64,000 bases of DNA from Armatimonadota bacterium (GTDB lineage: Bacteria > Armatimonadota > Fimbriimonadia > Fimbriimonadales > Fimbriimonadaceae), in contig JAEURN010000004.1 of assembly GCA_016789105.1 (NCBI GenBank), positions 248,001 to 312,000 on the forward strand. The letters run 5' to 3'. Below the pieces are notes generated by a model. The model was not told the origin of the DNA. It did no database searches and was given only the letters and a program-made list of their open reading frames with translations. Positions within the stretch are counted from its first letter, which is position 1; every line of letters starts with the position of its first letter. Positions 26,854-35,856 of this stretch are shown piece by piece. The translations under genes were made by a program, and so were the position numbers.

Positions 26854-29079
26854 ATGGGCAAACCACAAACAGATTCCATGGCACGGAGCCGCAAGACCAA
26901 GGACGCGCCCTCGCACCGCGTTCCAGATATCGCCGGGATCATTTTATTGGCCCTGGGTTTTATTGTGCTCATCGGTCTGGGCATGAGGCAAGGCGGTCTG
27001 GTTGGAGATTCTTTGGCCAGCTTTTTCAGCCTGATTTTCGGACGGGGGGCCTGGATAGTTCCACTGACACTTGGGGGGGTCGGCATCGGCCTAATCCGCG
27101 GCCATTCGAAGGTGGCGGCAACCCACCTGGTCTGGGGTGCCTCATTGATCTTTTTGGGCATCTTGGGCGGACTTGCCTCCCCGGTCGGTGGCGACTTTTT
27201 CACCGATGGCGCCATGGCGGGCTCCGGGGGCTACATCGGGGCGGTGGTGGGGTGGACCCTCACCTCCTTGTTGGGGGCGGGCAAGGTTGTTGCAATCGTA
27301 TCGATGGTTGTGATCGGCATCACCTTGTGCGTCGACCAGCCGGTTAAGGAGCTCATTGGCAAAATCACCCCAACGTTGCGCGAACCGGAAGACCAAAAGC
27401 CGAAGCGCAAGGCGGTTGTGCAATCGCGGGAGGAAGAAGCCGGAAAGGAATCCTTGCGTGACAAAACCCTGAGGATGCTGGGCAACCAACCTGGCGAGGA
27501 AGAACCGGAGCCGGAGCCGACCCGCCGGGCGGCACCCGTCATCACCGAGTCCAAGCCGCGAGCCAAGCAGCCGGATTTTGAACTCGATTCCACAAACCAC
27601 GGCCCCAAAGACGGCTATGTTTTGCCGCCGCTTGATTTGCTCGTCACCCCGTCATCTAAGAAGAAGCGCGACCCCAAGGAAGTCCAGCGGAACATCGAGA
27701 TTTTGGAAGACACTTTGGAGCAGTTCGGTGTCCAAGCCAACGTGATGGAGGTTGCCAACGGCCCGACGATCACGCGGTACGAGGTGGCACTCGGCGCCGG
27801 GATCAGGGTCAACAAAATTAAAAACCTGGCCGACAATGTCGCGCTGTCACTTGCCGCGCAAAGCGTCCGGGTCGAAGCGCCGATCCCGGGCAAAAGCGCG
27901 ATCGGGTTTGAGATTCCGACCGCCCAGCGCCAGATGGTCTACCTGCGCGAGATGGTAGACAGCCTGGAGTTCCACGACACCGCAAGCAAGCTGACGGTCG
28001 CCTTGGGCCAAGATGTTGCGGGGATCGCAAAGTACACCGACCTCACCCGCATGCCGCACTTGTTGGTTGGCGGGGCAACCAACTCGGGCAAATCCATCTG
28101 CCTGGCTACCATCATCATGTCGCTGATCTTGCGGATGACCCCGAAAGATCTCCGACTGGTGATGATCGACCCCAAACGGGTGGAACTCACCTTGTTTGAA
28201 GCCTTGCCCCACTTGATGTGCCCTGTGGTCAAAGATGTGAAGGAGGCGGCCGGGGTTTTGCGGGCAGTGGTGCGCGAAATGGATCGCCGGTACGATATGT
28301 TTTCTGAAGCCGGCGTGCGCAACATCGACGGTTGGAACGCCAAGGCCAATTTTGCCGACCGCCTGCCCTACATCGTAGTGATTGTGGACGAGCTTGCCGA
28401 TCTCATGATCCAATGCCGCAACGAGGTCGAAACCAGCATCGCCCGCCTGGCCCAGCTCGCCCGCGCGACCGGCATCCACCTCATCATCGCCACCCAGCGC
28501 CCCAGCGTGGATGTCATTACCGGCACGATCAAAAACAACATCTCTAGCCGGATTGCGTTTGCCGTTTCAAGCGGGACAGATAGCCGCACGATCCTCGACC
28601 AAGTCGGCGCCGAGGATTTGATCGGCAAGGGGGACATGCTCTTTTTACCGATCGATGCGACAAAGCCGATCCGCGTCCAGGGATGCTATGTCAGCGAAAA
28701 GGAGATCGAGGACGTTTGTAAGTTCTGGAGCGACCAAGAAAAGCCGAGTTACACGATCAACCCGGTCGAAGTGGCGATCCGGGACAAAGAAGACCAGATG
28801 CGGGAACAGTCCGATGCGGACGAGCATTGGGACGATGCGGTGCGGTGGGTGGTGGAACGGGGATCGGCCAGCACGTCGATGCTGCAACGGCGGTTTTCGA
28901 TCGGGTTCCAGCGGGCTTCCCGTTTGCTGGACATGATGGAGGAACGGGGGATTGTTGGCCCGCGCGACGGCCCGCGCCCGCGCGAGGTCCTTGTGGACGT
29001 GATGCAGGTCGAATCGATCTTGGGGAACGCGGCATATGAATCCCCGATGCCGGACGGCGCCTATTTGGATGAGGATTGA
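26854..29079 (+). CDS. ftsK: DNA translocase FtsK/SpoIIIE
   Basis: Pumps chromosomal DNA through the division septum. 741 residues: four N-terminal membrane helices (to about residue 165), a short charged linker to about 250, the alpha/beta motor with Walker A GGATNSGKS (Lys413) and Walker B VIVDELADLM, the TQRPSVDVITG block, and a C-terminal winged-helix gamma domain (DDAVRWVVERGSASTSMLQRRFSIGFQRA) that reads KOPS-type DNA sequences. ATG 26878 is an alternative start. Confidence 0.94.
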   Translation: MGKPQTDSMARSRKTKDAPSHRVPDIAGIILLALGFIVLIGLGMRQGGLVGDSLASFFSLIFGRGAWIVPLTLGGVGIGLIRGHSKVAATHLVWGASLIFLGILGGLASPVGGDFFTDGAMAGSGGYIGAVVGWTLTSLLGAGKVVAIVSMVVIGITLCVDQPVKELIGKITPTLREPEDQKPKRKAVVQSREEEAGKESLRDKTLRMLGNQPGEEEPEPEPTRRAAPVITESKPRAKQPDFELDSTNHGPKDGYVLPPLDLLVTPSSKKKRDPKEVQRNIEILEDTLEQFGVQANVMEVANGPTITRYEVALGAGIRVNKIKNLADNVALSLAAQSVRVEAPIPGKSAIGFEIPTAQRQMVYLREMVDSLEFHDTASKLTVALGQDVAGIAKYTDLTRMPHLLVGGATNSGKSICLATIIMSLILRMTPKDLRLVMIDPKRVELTLFEALPHLMCPVVKDVKEAAGVLRAVVREMDRRYDMFSEAGVRNIDGWNAKANFADRLPYIVVIVDELADLMIQCRNEVETSIARLAQLARATGIHLIIATQRPSVDVITGTIKNNISSRIAFAVSSGTDSRTILDQVGAEDLIGKGDMLFLPIDATKPIRVQGCYVSEKEIEDVCKFWSDQEKPSYTINPVEVAIRDKEDQMREQSDADEHWDDAVRWVVERGSASTSMLQRRFSIGFQRASRLLDMMEERGIVGPRDGPRPREVLVDVMQVESILGNAAYESPMPDGAYLDED

Positions 29080-29128
29080 ATCCGGGCCTGCCTGAAAGCC
29101 ATTCGCCCGGACCGGGCACACTCGGAAT

Positions 29129-29518
29129 ATGGCCGACGAGATGCCCAAGCCCCCAGAAACAGCAAGTTGCTGGATCCCGCTTGGAGTATTGGCCGCAGTG
29201 GCAATCCTCTTCGTTATCGCGTTGCCGATCTCGCGAACCCTGGTTGGCGACCCGATCCGGATGGCAGAGAAAGGCGCCGTGAAGGCGGCCGAGCTTTATG
29301 TGGATCGCGAGTCCCTCCCCGGCTCAATGTTCGACCAAATGGTGGGGAAAGTCGATTCGAAGCGGGTTGTGAAAATCGGGATTGAAAAGGGCCCGCCCGC
29401 CAAGGTTTTCGTCACTCTAGATCTAAAAGGGGATAAGGGCGCCGGGGTGGCAACCTTGGCATTGGTCAAAGAGGGAGGCGACTACCGCGTGGTGGATTCG
29501 GCGGTGGACCGCCGGTGA
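29129..29518 (+). CDS. Small membrane-anchored protein of unknown function
   Basis: 129 residues: one N-terminal transmembrane helix (about 14-36) and an exported alpha+beta domain (EKGAVKAAELYVDR..., KVFVTLDLKGDKGAGVATLALVKEGGDYRVVDSAV) that looks like a small NTF2/DUF4878-type fold; this is a guess. Its TGA overlaps the GTG start of the deacetylase gene (GTGA, 29515-29518), so the two are co-translated and may act together at the envelope. Confidence 0.62.
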   Translation: MADEMPKPPETASCWIPLGVLAAVAILFVIALPISRTLVGDPIRMAEKGAVKAAELYVDRESLPGSMFDQMVGKVDSKRVVKIGIEKGPPAKVFVTLDLKGDKGAGVATLALVKEGGDYRVVDSAVDRR

Positions 29519-30195
29519 CCGGGGCGGCTTTGTTGTTGCAGGCCTTGCTGATGCCTCGGCAGTATCCGATCCCGCCCGGGTTCGCGGGCCGATTTGTCGC
29601 GGCCCGCATCCCCACAACTCAAAAGGTGATCGCCCTGACCTTCGACGATGGTCCAGATCCGGTGACGACGCCGAAAATTTTGGCGGCCCTGCAGGCAAAC
29701 CACGCCCACGCGACATTTTTTGTGTTGGGGCGCAATGCCCGGCAATACCCGTGGCTGTTGCGCCAAATCGTTTTGGATGGCCACGCCATCGGTACCCACT
29801 CCTTTTCCCATGCCGCCCGGCTCGGACTGGGGGTCGCATCGGCTGAGAACTCCCTGACCTCACAGATCGTGTACCAGGCGACGGGGATGCGCACTCCGCT
29901 ATTCCGGCCGCCATATGGGATGCGGGATAGTGCGCTGAACCAGGATGCCCGTTCGCGCGGTTGGGTGTCGTTCTTCTGGTCGATTTCATCTGCAGATACG
30001 GCGACCAAGGATCCTGAAGTCGTATTCCGGAATGTCTGCTTTACCCCGGGCAACGGCGAGATCGTGCTGATGCACGACGTGAAGCCGCACACGGCTGAAG
30101 CCGTGCCCAAAATTTTGGAAGAACTTGGAGGCCGGGGATACCGTTTTGTGACCTTGCCCGAATTGATTCGGTTGGCCCCGCCAGCGGGCACCTGA
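29515..30195 (+). CDS. Polysaccharide deacetylase (NodB/CE4 family)
   Basis: Removes acetyl groups from N-acetylated sugars of peptidoglycan or other glycans. The 226-residue protein has all CE4 motifs: TFDDGPDP (catalytic Asp44, metal Asp45), HSFSH (metal His pair), RPPYG, and LMHD near the end. A short hydrophobic N-terminus may anchor or export it. The GTG start overlaps the preceding gene. Location just after ftsK fits a cell-wall role. Confidence 0.9.
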   Translation: MTGAALLLQALLMPRQYPIPPGFAGRFVAARIPTTQKVIALTFDDGPDPVTTPKILAALQANHAHATFFVLGRNARQYPWLLRQIVLDGHAIGTHSFSHAARLGLGVASAENSLTSQIVYQATGMRTPLFRPPYGMRDSALNQDARSRGWVSFFWSISSADTATKDPEVVFRNVCFTPGNGEIVLMHDVKPHTAEAVPKILEELGGRGYRFVTLPELIRLAPPAGT

Positions 30196-30219
30196 GCCTA
30201 TCGCGCCGAATCAAACGCG

Positions 30220-30225
30220 TAGAAT
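30220..30225 (+). promoter_or_regulatory. -10 box TAGAAT, near-leaderless start at 30234
   Basis: TAGAAT, 8 bases, ATG 30234 of the OsmC gene. Confidence 0.6.
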
Positions 30226-30233
30226 CAGGTGGT

Positions 30234-30689
30234 ATGGCAAAAATGCATGAGTACCCGGTGACGGTTCGCTGGCAAGGCGGGCGGGGTGGTTCGGGACAAG
30301 CATCAGGAGATCGGTCGGGGACGGCAAGCCCCCTGGCTACGCCCCCAGAATTCGGCGGATCCGGCAATGGCACAAACCCAGAAGAGCTTTTGGCCAAGGC
30401 GGTCGCGGGCTGTTACAGCATCACATTTGGCATTATCGCCGAAACCCGCAGGATCCCCCTGGTGGGCGTTGAAACCCATGCCACCGGGGTTGTGGAAGAA
30501 AACGGGCCGCAGTTCACCTACCAGTCCATCACCATCCGCCCCACGATCACGTTGTCGGCGGATGCGACGGACGAGCAGGTAGCCCTGGCTGAACAGATGT
30601 CCCACAAAGCCGACCTTTACTGCATCATCACCAACGCGATCCGCGACAAGGTGTCGATCTCGGTTGAACCGACGATCATCCGCGGCTAG
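30234..30689 (+). CDS. OsmC/Ohr-family peroxidase
   Basis: 151 residues, cytoplasmic. OsmC and Ohr proteins reduce organic hydroperoxides with two cysteines; here Cys60 (AVAGCYSITFG) and Cys130 (KADLYCIITNAIR) occupy the expected positions. TNPEELLAKAVAGC is the classic signature, placing it nearer OsmC than Ohr. It has its own promoter and is followed 24 bases later by tpiA. Confidence 0.9.
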   Translation: MAKMHEYPVTVRWQGGRGGSGQASGDRSGTASPLATPPEFGGSGNGTNPEELLAKAVAGCYSITFGIIAETRRIPLVGVETHATGVVEENGPQFTYQSITIRPTITLSADATDEQVALAEQMSHKADLYCIITNAIRDKVSISVEPTIIRG

Positions 30690-30700
30690 CCCGATTGGAG

Positions 30701-30706
30701 TAACCT
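30701..30706 (+). promoter_or_regulatory. -10-like TAACCT, leaderless start of tpiA
   Basis: TAACCT, 6 bases, ATG 30713. The same hexamer at the same spacing precedes the DinB gene at 35857. GGAG at 30697 is too far from the ATG to be an ideal ribosome-binding site. Confidence 0.4.
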
Positions 30707-30712
30707 CCGACA

Positions 30713-31507
30713 ATGCGGAGCCCCCTTGTTGCCGGCAACTGGAAAATGAACCTCACTTCTGCCGAAGGGGAGGCGCTTGTAAACGAGATCGTGCACTTGG
30801 CGGGTGAACAGTTCGATGTCGACGTCGTGGTTTGCCCGCCGTTTTTGGCCATCCCCAAAATTGCAGACGTGTGCCGCCGTTCACGGGTGAAGCTTGGGGC
30901 GCAAGATTGTTTTTGGAAGGATAGCGGCGCGTTCACCGGCCAAGTGAGCCCAACCCAGTTAGCCGAATTCCATGTGGACTATTGCATTGTTGGACACAGC
31001 GAAACGCGGGGCCGGTTTGGCCAATTGGAGATTCCCGAATCTGCGGCCAGCCTTTTTTCCGAATCGGATGAAACGGTCAACCTCAAAATCAAGGCCCTGT
31101 TCTTCCATGGCATCACGCCGATTTTGTGCGTGGGTGAGACTTTGGCCGAGCGGGAATCTGGCCAAACCGACCCGGTGATCGCCGCCCAGCTCAAAGGGGC
31201 TCTTGACGGGATCGACGCTTCCGAGTTGTTCGGATTGGTTGTGGCCTATGAGCCGGTGTGGGCCATCGGCACGGGCCGAACCTGCGATGCTGCCGAGGCC
31301 AACCGGGTTTGCTCGGTGATCCGTTCCGAGATCGAAGCGATTGCGGATGCCGAAGTTGCCCAAAGTGTTCGCATCCTTTATGGCGGTTCAGTGAAGCCCG
31401 AAAATGCGGCCGAATTGTTTGCCCAAGCGGATATCGACGGCGGATTAGTTGGCGGGGCAAGCCTGAAGGCGGCGGGGTTCTTGGAAATCATCCGCGCCGT
31501 GGGCTGA
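30713..31507 (+). CDS. tpiA: Triosephosphate isomerase
   Basis: Interconverts dihydroxyacetone phosphate and glyceraldehyde 3-phosphate in glycolysis. The 264-residue protein has GNWKMN with catalytic Lys11, the electrophile His95 in VGHSETR, Glu180 in AYEPVWAIGTG, and YGGSVKPEN for phosphate binding. An insertion of about 13 residues (QLEIPESAASLFS) follows GHSETRGRFG, explaining why it is longer than the usual ~250. Start ATG 30713. Confidence 0.95.
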   Translation: MRSPLVAGNWKMNLTSAEGEALVNEIVHLAGEQFDVDVVVCPPFLAIPKIADVCRRSRVKLGAQDCFWKDSGAFTGQVSPTQLAEFHVDYCIVGHSETRGRFGQLEIPESAASLFSESDETVNLKIKALFFHGITPILCVGETLAERESGQTDPVIAAQLKGALDGIDASELFGLVVAYEPVWAIGTGRTCDAAEANRVCSVIRSEIEAIADAEVAQSVRILYGGSVKPENAAELFAQADIDGGLVGGASLKAAGFLEIIRAVG

Positions 31508-31515
31508 CCGGGATA

Positions 31516-31535
31516 GTTGCGGGCTTGGCCGCAAC
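31516..31535 (+). terminator. Hairpin after tpiA
   Basis: GTTGCGG (31516-31522) pairs with CCGCAAC (31529-31535) across a 6-base loop. No T run follows, so termination is only possible. Confidence 0.35.
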
Positions 31536-31609
31536 CCGGTGGTATTGCCGATAATTGGGTGGGTTCCGGCGTCCTTAATTAGAGACCAAACCTTTCGGGG
31601 ATTGAGACC

Positions 31610-32098
31610 ATGGCATTAACCACCCTTGCTGCGATGCTCTTGTTGGCCGATGGCGAAGGCGTCAGCAACATCAAAGACGACGGCCCACAGGCCCAACATG
31701 TATTGGTCGCTTCGATGGCGGCAAAGCTTGGCATGACGCTGTTTGCCCCAGACAAAACCGCACGAGGTTTTGCTATGGCCTCGATCGAATCGGTGATGTT
31801 GGAAGGAACCGACCCGTTCGGCCTCGGCCGCCGTCCGGCCGTTCGGATGAGGTTTGTCAACAAGGGCACCGCGACCGCCTTTGATATCTATGAAGTAAAG
31901 AGCTCCGGGTCGGTCAATGCAGCCAAACATATGGCCTGGTTGCTCGGTTCGGGCAGTTTTGAGGGCAGCCCGAGCCCCCATGACACGGTGGCCACCCTCA
32001 AACGCGCCGACACCGACTTGGCCTTTGCTGGCGGCCTTGTGAGTGAACCAAGCGCACTTGAGCTGCTCAAGCGGCTTGTGAAGATTTCTCCCAACTGA
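31610..32098 (+). CDS. Hypothetical protein
   Basis: 162 residues; no family recognised. A short hydrophobic N-terminus (ALTTLAAMLLLADG) may be a weak signal peptide. The rest is mixed alpha/beta with few charged clusters (RRPAVRMRFVNKGTATAFDIYEV). A possible -10 GATAAT lies at 31550 with a leader of about 55 bases, and GGGGAT before the ATG could act as a ribosome-binding site. It is monocistronic, ending at the hairpin at 32119. Confidence 0.6.
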   Translation: MALTTLAAMLLLADGEGVSNIKDDGPQAQHVLVASMAAKLGMTLFAPDKTARGFAMASIESVMLEGTDPFGLGRRPAVRMRFVNKGTATAFDIYEVKSSGSVNAAKHMAWLLGSGSFEGSPSPHDTVATLKRADTDLAFAGGLVSEPSALELLKRLVKISPN

Positions 32099-32118
32099 TC
32101 TCCCGTCCCTTGGAAAAT

Positions 32119-32144
32119 GGCGGCCCGGGTTGCCCTGGGCCGCC
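32119..32144. terminator. Convergent terminator between 31610 gene and msrB
   Basis: GGCGGCCC (32119-32126) pairs with GGGCCGCC (32137-32144) with an inner GGG/CCC pair; it overlaps the end of msrB and is followed by TATTCCTTT on the plus side. Confidence 0.7.
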
Positions 32145-32554
32145 TATTCCTTTGGAGTCTCTTTGAACCGGATGCTCAGGCTGTTGATGCAATACCTCTG
32201 GCCCGTGGGGGTTTGGGGCGCGTCATCGAAAACATGGCCGAGATGCGACCCGCAGTTCTTGCACCGGACCTCGATCCGGTGCATGCCGTGAGAAGTGTCT
32301 TCGATGTATTCGATGGTGTCGGTGAAAGATCGGAAAAAGCTCGGCCATCCGCAACCTGAGTCAAATTTGGCGTCACTGCCAAAGAGCAACGTGTCGCAGG
32401 CGCGGCACCGGTATTCGCCCTCACCCTTAAAATCCCAATACTCGCCGGTGAATGGCCGCTCGGTACCGTGTTCCCTGAGCACGTGGAATTCGTCTTCGTT
32501 GAGTTGTTCGCGCCATTCTGCCTCTGTCTTTTCGACTTTGTAGTCTCCACTCAT
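32144..32554 (-). CDS. msrB: Peptide-methionine (R)-S-oxide reductase
   Basis: Repairs oxidised methionine in proteins. The 136-residue protein has both zinc CxxC pairs (CRACD and CKNC), SGCGWPSF, the substrate region [20 protein letters not shown] and the catalytic Cys in [11 protein letters not shown]. Its ATG overlaps the stop of the polytopic membrane protein upstream (ATGA, 32551-32554), so it is the last gene of the ECF sigma operon. Confidence 0.95.
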   Translation of the reverse strand: MSGDYKVEKTEAEWREQLNEDEFHVLREHGTERPFTGEYWDFKGEGEYRCRACDTLLFGSDAKFDSGCGWPSFFRSFTDTIEYIEDTSHGMHRIEVRCKNCGSHLGHVFDDAPQTPTGQRYCINSLSIRFKETPKE

Positions 32555-34317
32555 CTGTTTGATTCGACGCTGGGAATGAGCGTCTTGTTAGCGGGTTTCC
32601 CTCCGTTAAGGGCGGTGAGGCAGTCTTCGTGCAGCAATTGCGAATAGGCGGTCTCGTGCTTTTGGTAGCCGGCGAGCCGGTTAGACGCCTGGAGGCTGGC
32701 ATAGCAGGCTCCGGCAAACAAGGCGAGTCCGAGCGAAGCGGCAACAAGGGCCTGGCGCCGGGCCAATTGCCGATCCGCATCCACAATTGCCAAGGTGGAA
32801 AGGCAGAGGCAAGCCAAGATCAATGGGAGGGAAGCAATACCCGTTTGCCCGGAATAGGCGCCACCAAGGGCGGCGGGCATCCACGCCATGGCAAGCCCCA
32901 AACTGGCCAGCAGCAAAGCAATGGAAAGGAACCGACTGAACTTGGTTTCTGGCTTGCGGTTCTTGTGCCAGGCAAGAATGACCAGGGCCGCCATCAGCGC
33001 GACTTGGCCCAACACCTCTTCGAGTGCGGTGTTGCGTTCAAAAAAGTAAAGGGCGATTGCGACGATGGTGACATGGATCACGGGGACGAACCGTTCGGTG
33101 ATGCTGATGAGCGCAATGGGCAGGCTCACAAGGAGGATCGTCACCACGGTGGGCACATGGAACGAAAACGCCGTGGGAGTTGCCGCCAAGCTAACCGAAA
33201 GCGGCACGAGCGCCAGGTAGCGGATGGGTTTGACCCAGGCACGATCCGCGAACCGCTGGGTGGCCAGCAGGAGGGTGACCACGGTGGCCGTGACCAGGAG
33301 CACCGGCAACGGCAGTCCGCAAAGCAACGGAGAAGCGAGGTACAGGACGTCAAAGTCGAGGGCATCATTCCCGTCGATCGAGTAACTGTATTGGGAGAGG
33401 TGCAACGCCTGCTCAAATTGGTTGCCGGGGTGCAATCCTTGCCCTTCGGCGGCTCGGGTGAGGTCAGAAACCTGTTCCAGCGAGAGCAGTTTGCTCTTAT
33501 AGATCGATTCGGACACCGACTTGGAAACGGCTTCGGCGATGAGGGATTTGCCGACCACTTGGGTGATGGTGAACCCTCCGGGTTCCAGCATCGTTTTGCC
33601 GATCGCGATGACGGCCAGGCGTTGTTTGACCGTCTTCTCCCGGTCGCCGGCGATCCACTTGCGGCAAAGAGTCCTTATGGGCGAAAGATCCTTGAACAGG
33701 ACCATGGCAAGGTTGCTCAGCCGCTCCATTGCCGAGGGCTCGTAAACAAGGGATCCCATGCGCCTATCCACCTCTTGTTGGGCGTAGTTTTCGTACCTTT
33801 CACACTTTGCGGCGGTAAGGAGATAGTCTTCCGCCTTCCCGCTCTCCCCTTGGGCGTCGGCGATCACGGCCAGCATCAGCGGGAAGAATGAGTTGCCGGG
33901 GTCTTTGGCTCGACCGAGTTCGGCGGCTTCTTGACACTTGCCGTAAAGGGATCTGATCCTCGCCTGATCCCCCTTTGGGATACCGGATGTGGTCCCTTGG
34001 AAAGTCGCTGGCGTGCCATTGCGGACGGCAACCCCGATGACATCGACCTCGCCAGAATCGATGGCCGCTTGGACATAGGCTTCGCGGCGAAAGAACTGGT
34101 CGGCATGGCGTCCATCGGCAATGATTTCGGTGTCTGCCCCAAGCCGGTGAAACTCAGCGAGTTCCCCCTTGTACATGGTTTGCGGCGAGTACCGCGGGAA
34201 GCCCATCGCACGCAGGGCGGCAAAGGAGTTGAGCCGTCCATCAGGGACAGCCAGATAAAGGGCAAGGCACAGCAAGGCCAAGCCCCCCATCCACTTGAGA
34301 GGGTTGAGGGATTCCAT
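32551..34317 (-). CDS. Polytopic membrane protein of unknown function in ECF sigma operon
   Basis: 588 residues. One membrane helix at the N-terminus (about 8-26), then a soluble domain of about 300 residues with TPR-like helices ([52 protein letters not shown]), then eight or nine helices in the C-terminal half. No known family. It lies between a sigma factor plus small protein and msrB, all overlapping or closely spaced, so I infer a sensor or effector in an envelope or oxidative-stress response. ATG 34317 begins the first membrane helix; the frame is open for 24 codons further. Confidence 0.72.
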   Translation of the reverse strand: MESLNPLKWMGGLALLCLALYLAVPDGRLNSFAALRAMGFPRYSPQTMYKGELAEFHRLGADTEIIADGRHADQFFRREAYVQAAIDSGEVDVIGVAVRNGTPATFQGTTSGIPKGDQARIRSLYGKCQEAAELGRAKDPGNSFFPLMLAVIADAQGESGKAEDYLLTAAKCERYENYAQQEVDRRMGSLVYEPSAMERLSNLAMVLFKDLSPIRTLCRKWIAGDREKTVKQRLAVIAIGKTMLEPGGFTITQVVGKSLIAEAVSKSVSESIYKSKLLSLEQVSDLTRAAEGQGLHPGNQFEQALHLSQYSYSIDGNDALDFDVLYLASPLLCGLPLPVLLVTATVVTLLLATQRFADRAWVKPIRYLALVPLSVSLAATPTAFSFHVPTVVTILLVSLPIALISITERFVPVIHVTIVAIALYFFERNTALEEVLGQVALMAALVILAWHKNRKPETKFSRFLSIALLLASLGLAMAWMPAALGGAYSGQTGIASLPLILACLCLSTLAIVDADRQLARRQALVAASLGLALFAGACYASLQASNRLAGYQKHETAYSQLLHEDCLTALNGGKPANKTLIPSVESNR

Positions 34318-34331
34318 AGTTGGATCCTTAG

Positions 34332-34493
34332 TTAGGATTGGGGGGTGGCTTCCTCGGCGGGCGGCGCCTTTTTGCGGCCGAGTTGGCACAACCAGCTGGC
34401 GAGGGCTTTCCAGATGATCGGCTCAGGTTTGGGCGGGTGATCCATCCGGTCGAAGTGGTCGCGGAGAAGGCTGTCGATTTGGGCGTCGGTCAT
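34332..34493 (-). CDS. 53-residue protein directly after the ECF sigma factor
   Basis: This short gene sits in the gap between sigma factor and membrane protein. ATG 34493 overlaps the sigma stop (ATGA) and TAA is at 34332-34334. The product starts MTDAQIDSLLRDHF, has a mildly hydrophobic, Trp-rich middle (IIWKALASWLCQLG) and ends in a Lys then Pro/Glu tail. Size, position and coupling suit a small anti-sigma or co-regulator, but it lacks the zinc-binding His/Cys motif of ZAS anti-sigma factors. The membrane protein gene starts 14 bases later. Confidence 0.6.
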   Translation of the reverse strand: MTDAQIDSLLRDHFDRMDHPPKPEPIIWKALASWLCQLGRKKAPPAEEATPQS

Positions 34494-34978
34494 GATTCAC
34501 CCCAGATTTTTTTGAATTCGACCCGGGCCTGGTTCAGCCTGCTGGCGACCGTGCCCATGGGGATTTGGAGGGCATCGGCGATTTCCCGGTAGCTGTAGCC
34601 TTCACCCAGGTGGAGGGCGATGACTGCCCGATGGTCGGGCGAGAGCCGGCCCAAGGTCTGTTCGATCTCCATATCCAGTTGGGGGTTTTCGGTGTTTGGC
34701 AGGCTTTCGGGAAGTTCTGAAACCGGCTTGGCAGATCTCAGGACGTCGATGGCGCAATTGGCAACCGTGCGCCGGACATACCGGATGAGATCAGGTGAGA
34801 GGGTGGGGAATTGCGGTGAATCCAACAGCCGCAGGAAAGCGTTTTGCACAGCGTCTTCGGCACTGGCTTGGTTGCCGGTGATCCGGCGCGCCATCCGGAG
34901 GGAATCTGCCCGATGCGATTCCAGTATGGCGGCCCGGTTGATCAGGGTGGCCTGGGTAGGGGAGAGTCGTTCAGTCAT
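34490..34978 (-). CDS. ECF RNA polymerase sigma factor (sigma-70 family)
   Basis: 162 residues with region 2 (ESHRADSLRMARRITGNQASAEDAVQNAFLRLL in pieces: AEDAVQNAFLRLL is the core-binding/-10 helix) and region 4 (LSPDHRAVIALHLGEGYSYREIADALQIPMGTVASRLNQAR, a helix-turn-helix reading -35). No region 1 or 3, as in ECF factors. ATG 34978 begins the conserved part; the frame is open for 51 codons more. A TAGAAT box lies at 35002-35007. It is first gene of an operon with the 53-residue protein, the membrane protein and msrB. Confidence 0.9.
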   Translation of the reverse strand: MTERLSPTQATLINRAAILESHRADSLRMARRITGNQASAEDAVQNAFLRLLDSPQFPTLSPDLIRYVRRTVANCAIDVLRSAKPVSELPESLPNTENPQLDMEIEQTLGRLSPDHRAVIALHLGEGYSYREIADALQIPMGTVASRLNQARVEFKKIWGES

Positions 34979-35001
34979 GGGCCGTTCACCCTGGATAACT
35001 G

Positions 35002-35007
35002 ATTCTA
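35002..35007 (-). promoter_or_regulatory. -10 box TAGAAT upstream of the ECF sigma gene
   Basis: On the minus strand TAGAAT lies 23 bases before ATG 34978, leaving room for a short leader with AGGGTGA as weak ribosome-binding site. Confidence 0.4.
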
Positions 35008-35037
35008 TTGCTAATTTCTTCAATCTGCTCAACAAAA

Positions 35038-35063
35038 GTGCCCGGCTCACGAGGGCCGGGCAC
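35038..35063 (-). terminator. Terminator after sodA
   Basis: GTGCCCGGC (35038-35046) and GCCGGGCAC (35055-35063) form a 9-bp stem; on the minus strand TTTTGTT follows. It separates sodA from the sigma factor operon. Confidence 0.8.
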
Positions 35064-35088
35064 CTTTGTTGAGAGGTTGTTCGCTTAT

Positions 35089-35703
35089 TCAGCGGGGGAG
35101 TTTTGCGTTCACGGCATCCCAATCGATACACTGCATGTAGGCTTCGATGTACTTCATGCGGGCGGTTTGGAAGTCCAGGTAGTAGGCGTGCTCATAGACA
35201 TCCATGGCCAGGAGGAGAGTGTGGTTCCAAGTCGGGAATGTGTCTTGGCTGTCCCCGATGTAAGTGTGGATCCTTTGCTCCTCGTGGTCAAATCCCAAAA
35301 AGACCCATCCCCTTCCGGCCATTCCGGTGGATTTCCAGTCGGCTTCCCAATGTTCAAAACTGCCATAGGCTTCCTTGATGAGTGTGGCCACGTCACCGGT
35401 GGCGTGGCCGCCGGCCCCGCCGAGGGTTTCGAAATAAACTTTGTGGTTGATGTAGCCGCCGTAGGCGAAAGCGTAGTTGACTTTGAGCGCCCTCATTTGG
35501 CTATAGACTTGGTTTGCCTTTGTGGGATCAACATCGGCTTCGGCCAGGAGTTTGCGGATTTCGTTGGTCTTGTTCGCGTAGCCTTTCCAAAGCCCGAGGT
35601 GGGCGTCGTGGGTGGCTTTTGAGATGCCGGCCGCGGCGGTCGAGTAGACCTTTTCGGGCAACGCTTCTGGGACGGTTACTAGCTTTGTTTCCATGGCTGT
35701 CAT
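35089..35703 (-). CDS. Superoxide dismutase, Fe/Mn family
   Basis: Converts superoxide to peroxide and oxygen. 204 residues. The C-terminal half is typical: GRGWVFLGFD, and Asp and His ligands in MDVYEHAYYLDF; the second His ligand is in GYINHKVYF. The first helix reads THDAHLGLWKGYANK, one residue shorter between His and Tyr than in E. coli SodA/SodB, a variant I associate with a divergent branch of the family. Start is ATG 35703 or 35694. It lies upstream of, and separate from, the ECF sigma operon that ends in msrB. Confidence 0.88.
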   Translation of the reverse strand: MTAMETKLVTVPEALPEKVYSTAAAGISKATHDAHLGLWKGYANKTNEIRKLLAEADVDPTKANQVYSQMRALKVNYAFAYGGYINHKVYFETLGGAGGHATGDVATLIKEAYGSFEHWEADWKSTGMAGRGWVFLGFDHEEQRIHTYIGDSQDTFPTWNHTLLLAMDVYEHAYYLDFQTARMKYIEAYMQCIDWDAVNAKLPR

Positions 35704-35844
35704 CTGGTTTTACCTTGGGTTTTGCGTACTCCTCCGCGATCCTGGGTGTGTCCGGCAGGAGTCGGAAGGCCCCTGCCCCTGGATTGGGGAAGAAAAAACC
35801 AAAAAATCCAGATTCATCCCCTTCTTTCGCGGCTTGAGTGTGTG

Positions 35845-35850
35845 TAACCT
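35845..35850 (+). promoter_or_regulatory. -10-like TAACCT, leaderless start at 35857
   Basis: TAACCT, 6 bases, ATG 35857; a twin of the arrangement before tpiA. Confidence 0.4.
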
Positions 35851-35856
35851 GGAGCT

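Noticed and set aside
32629-33891. 420-residue plus-strand frame
   Set aside because: Antisense to the polytopic membrane protein; no domain or plausible start signal.
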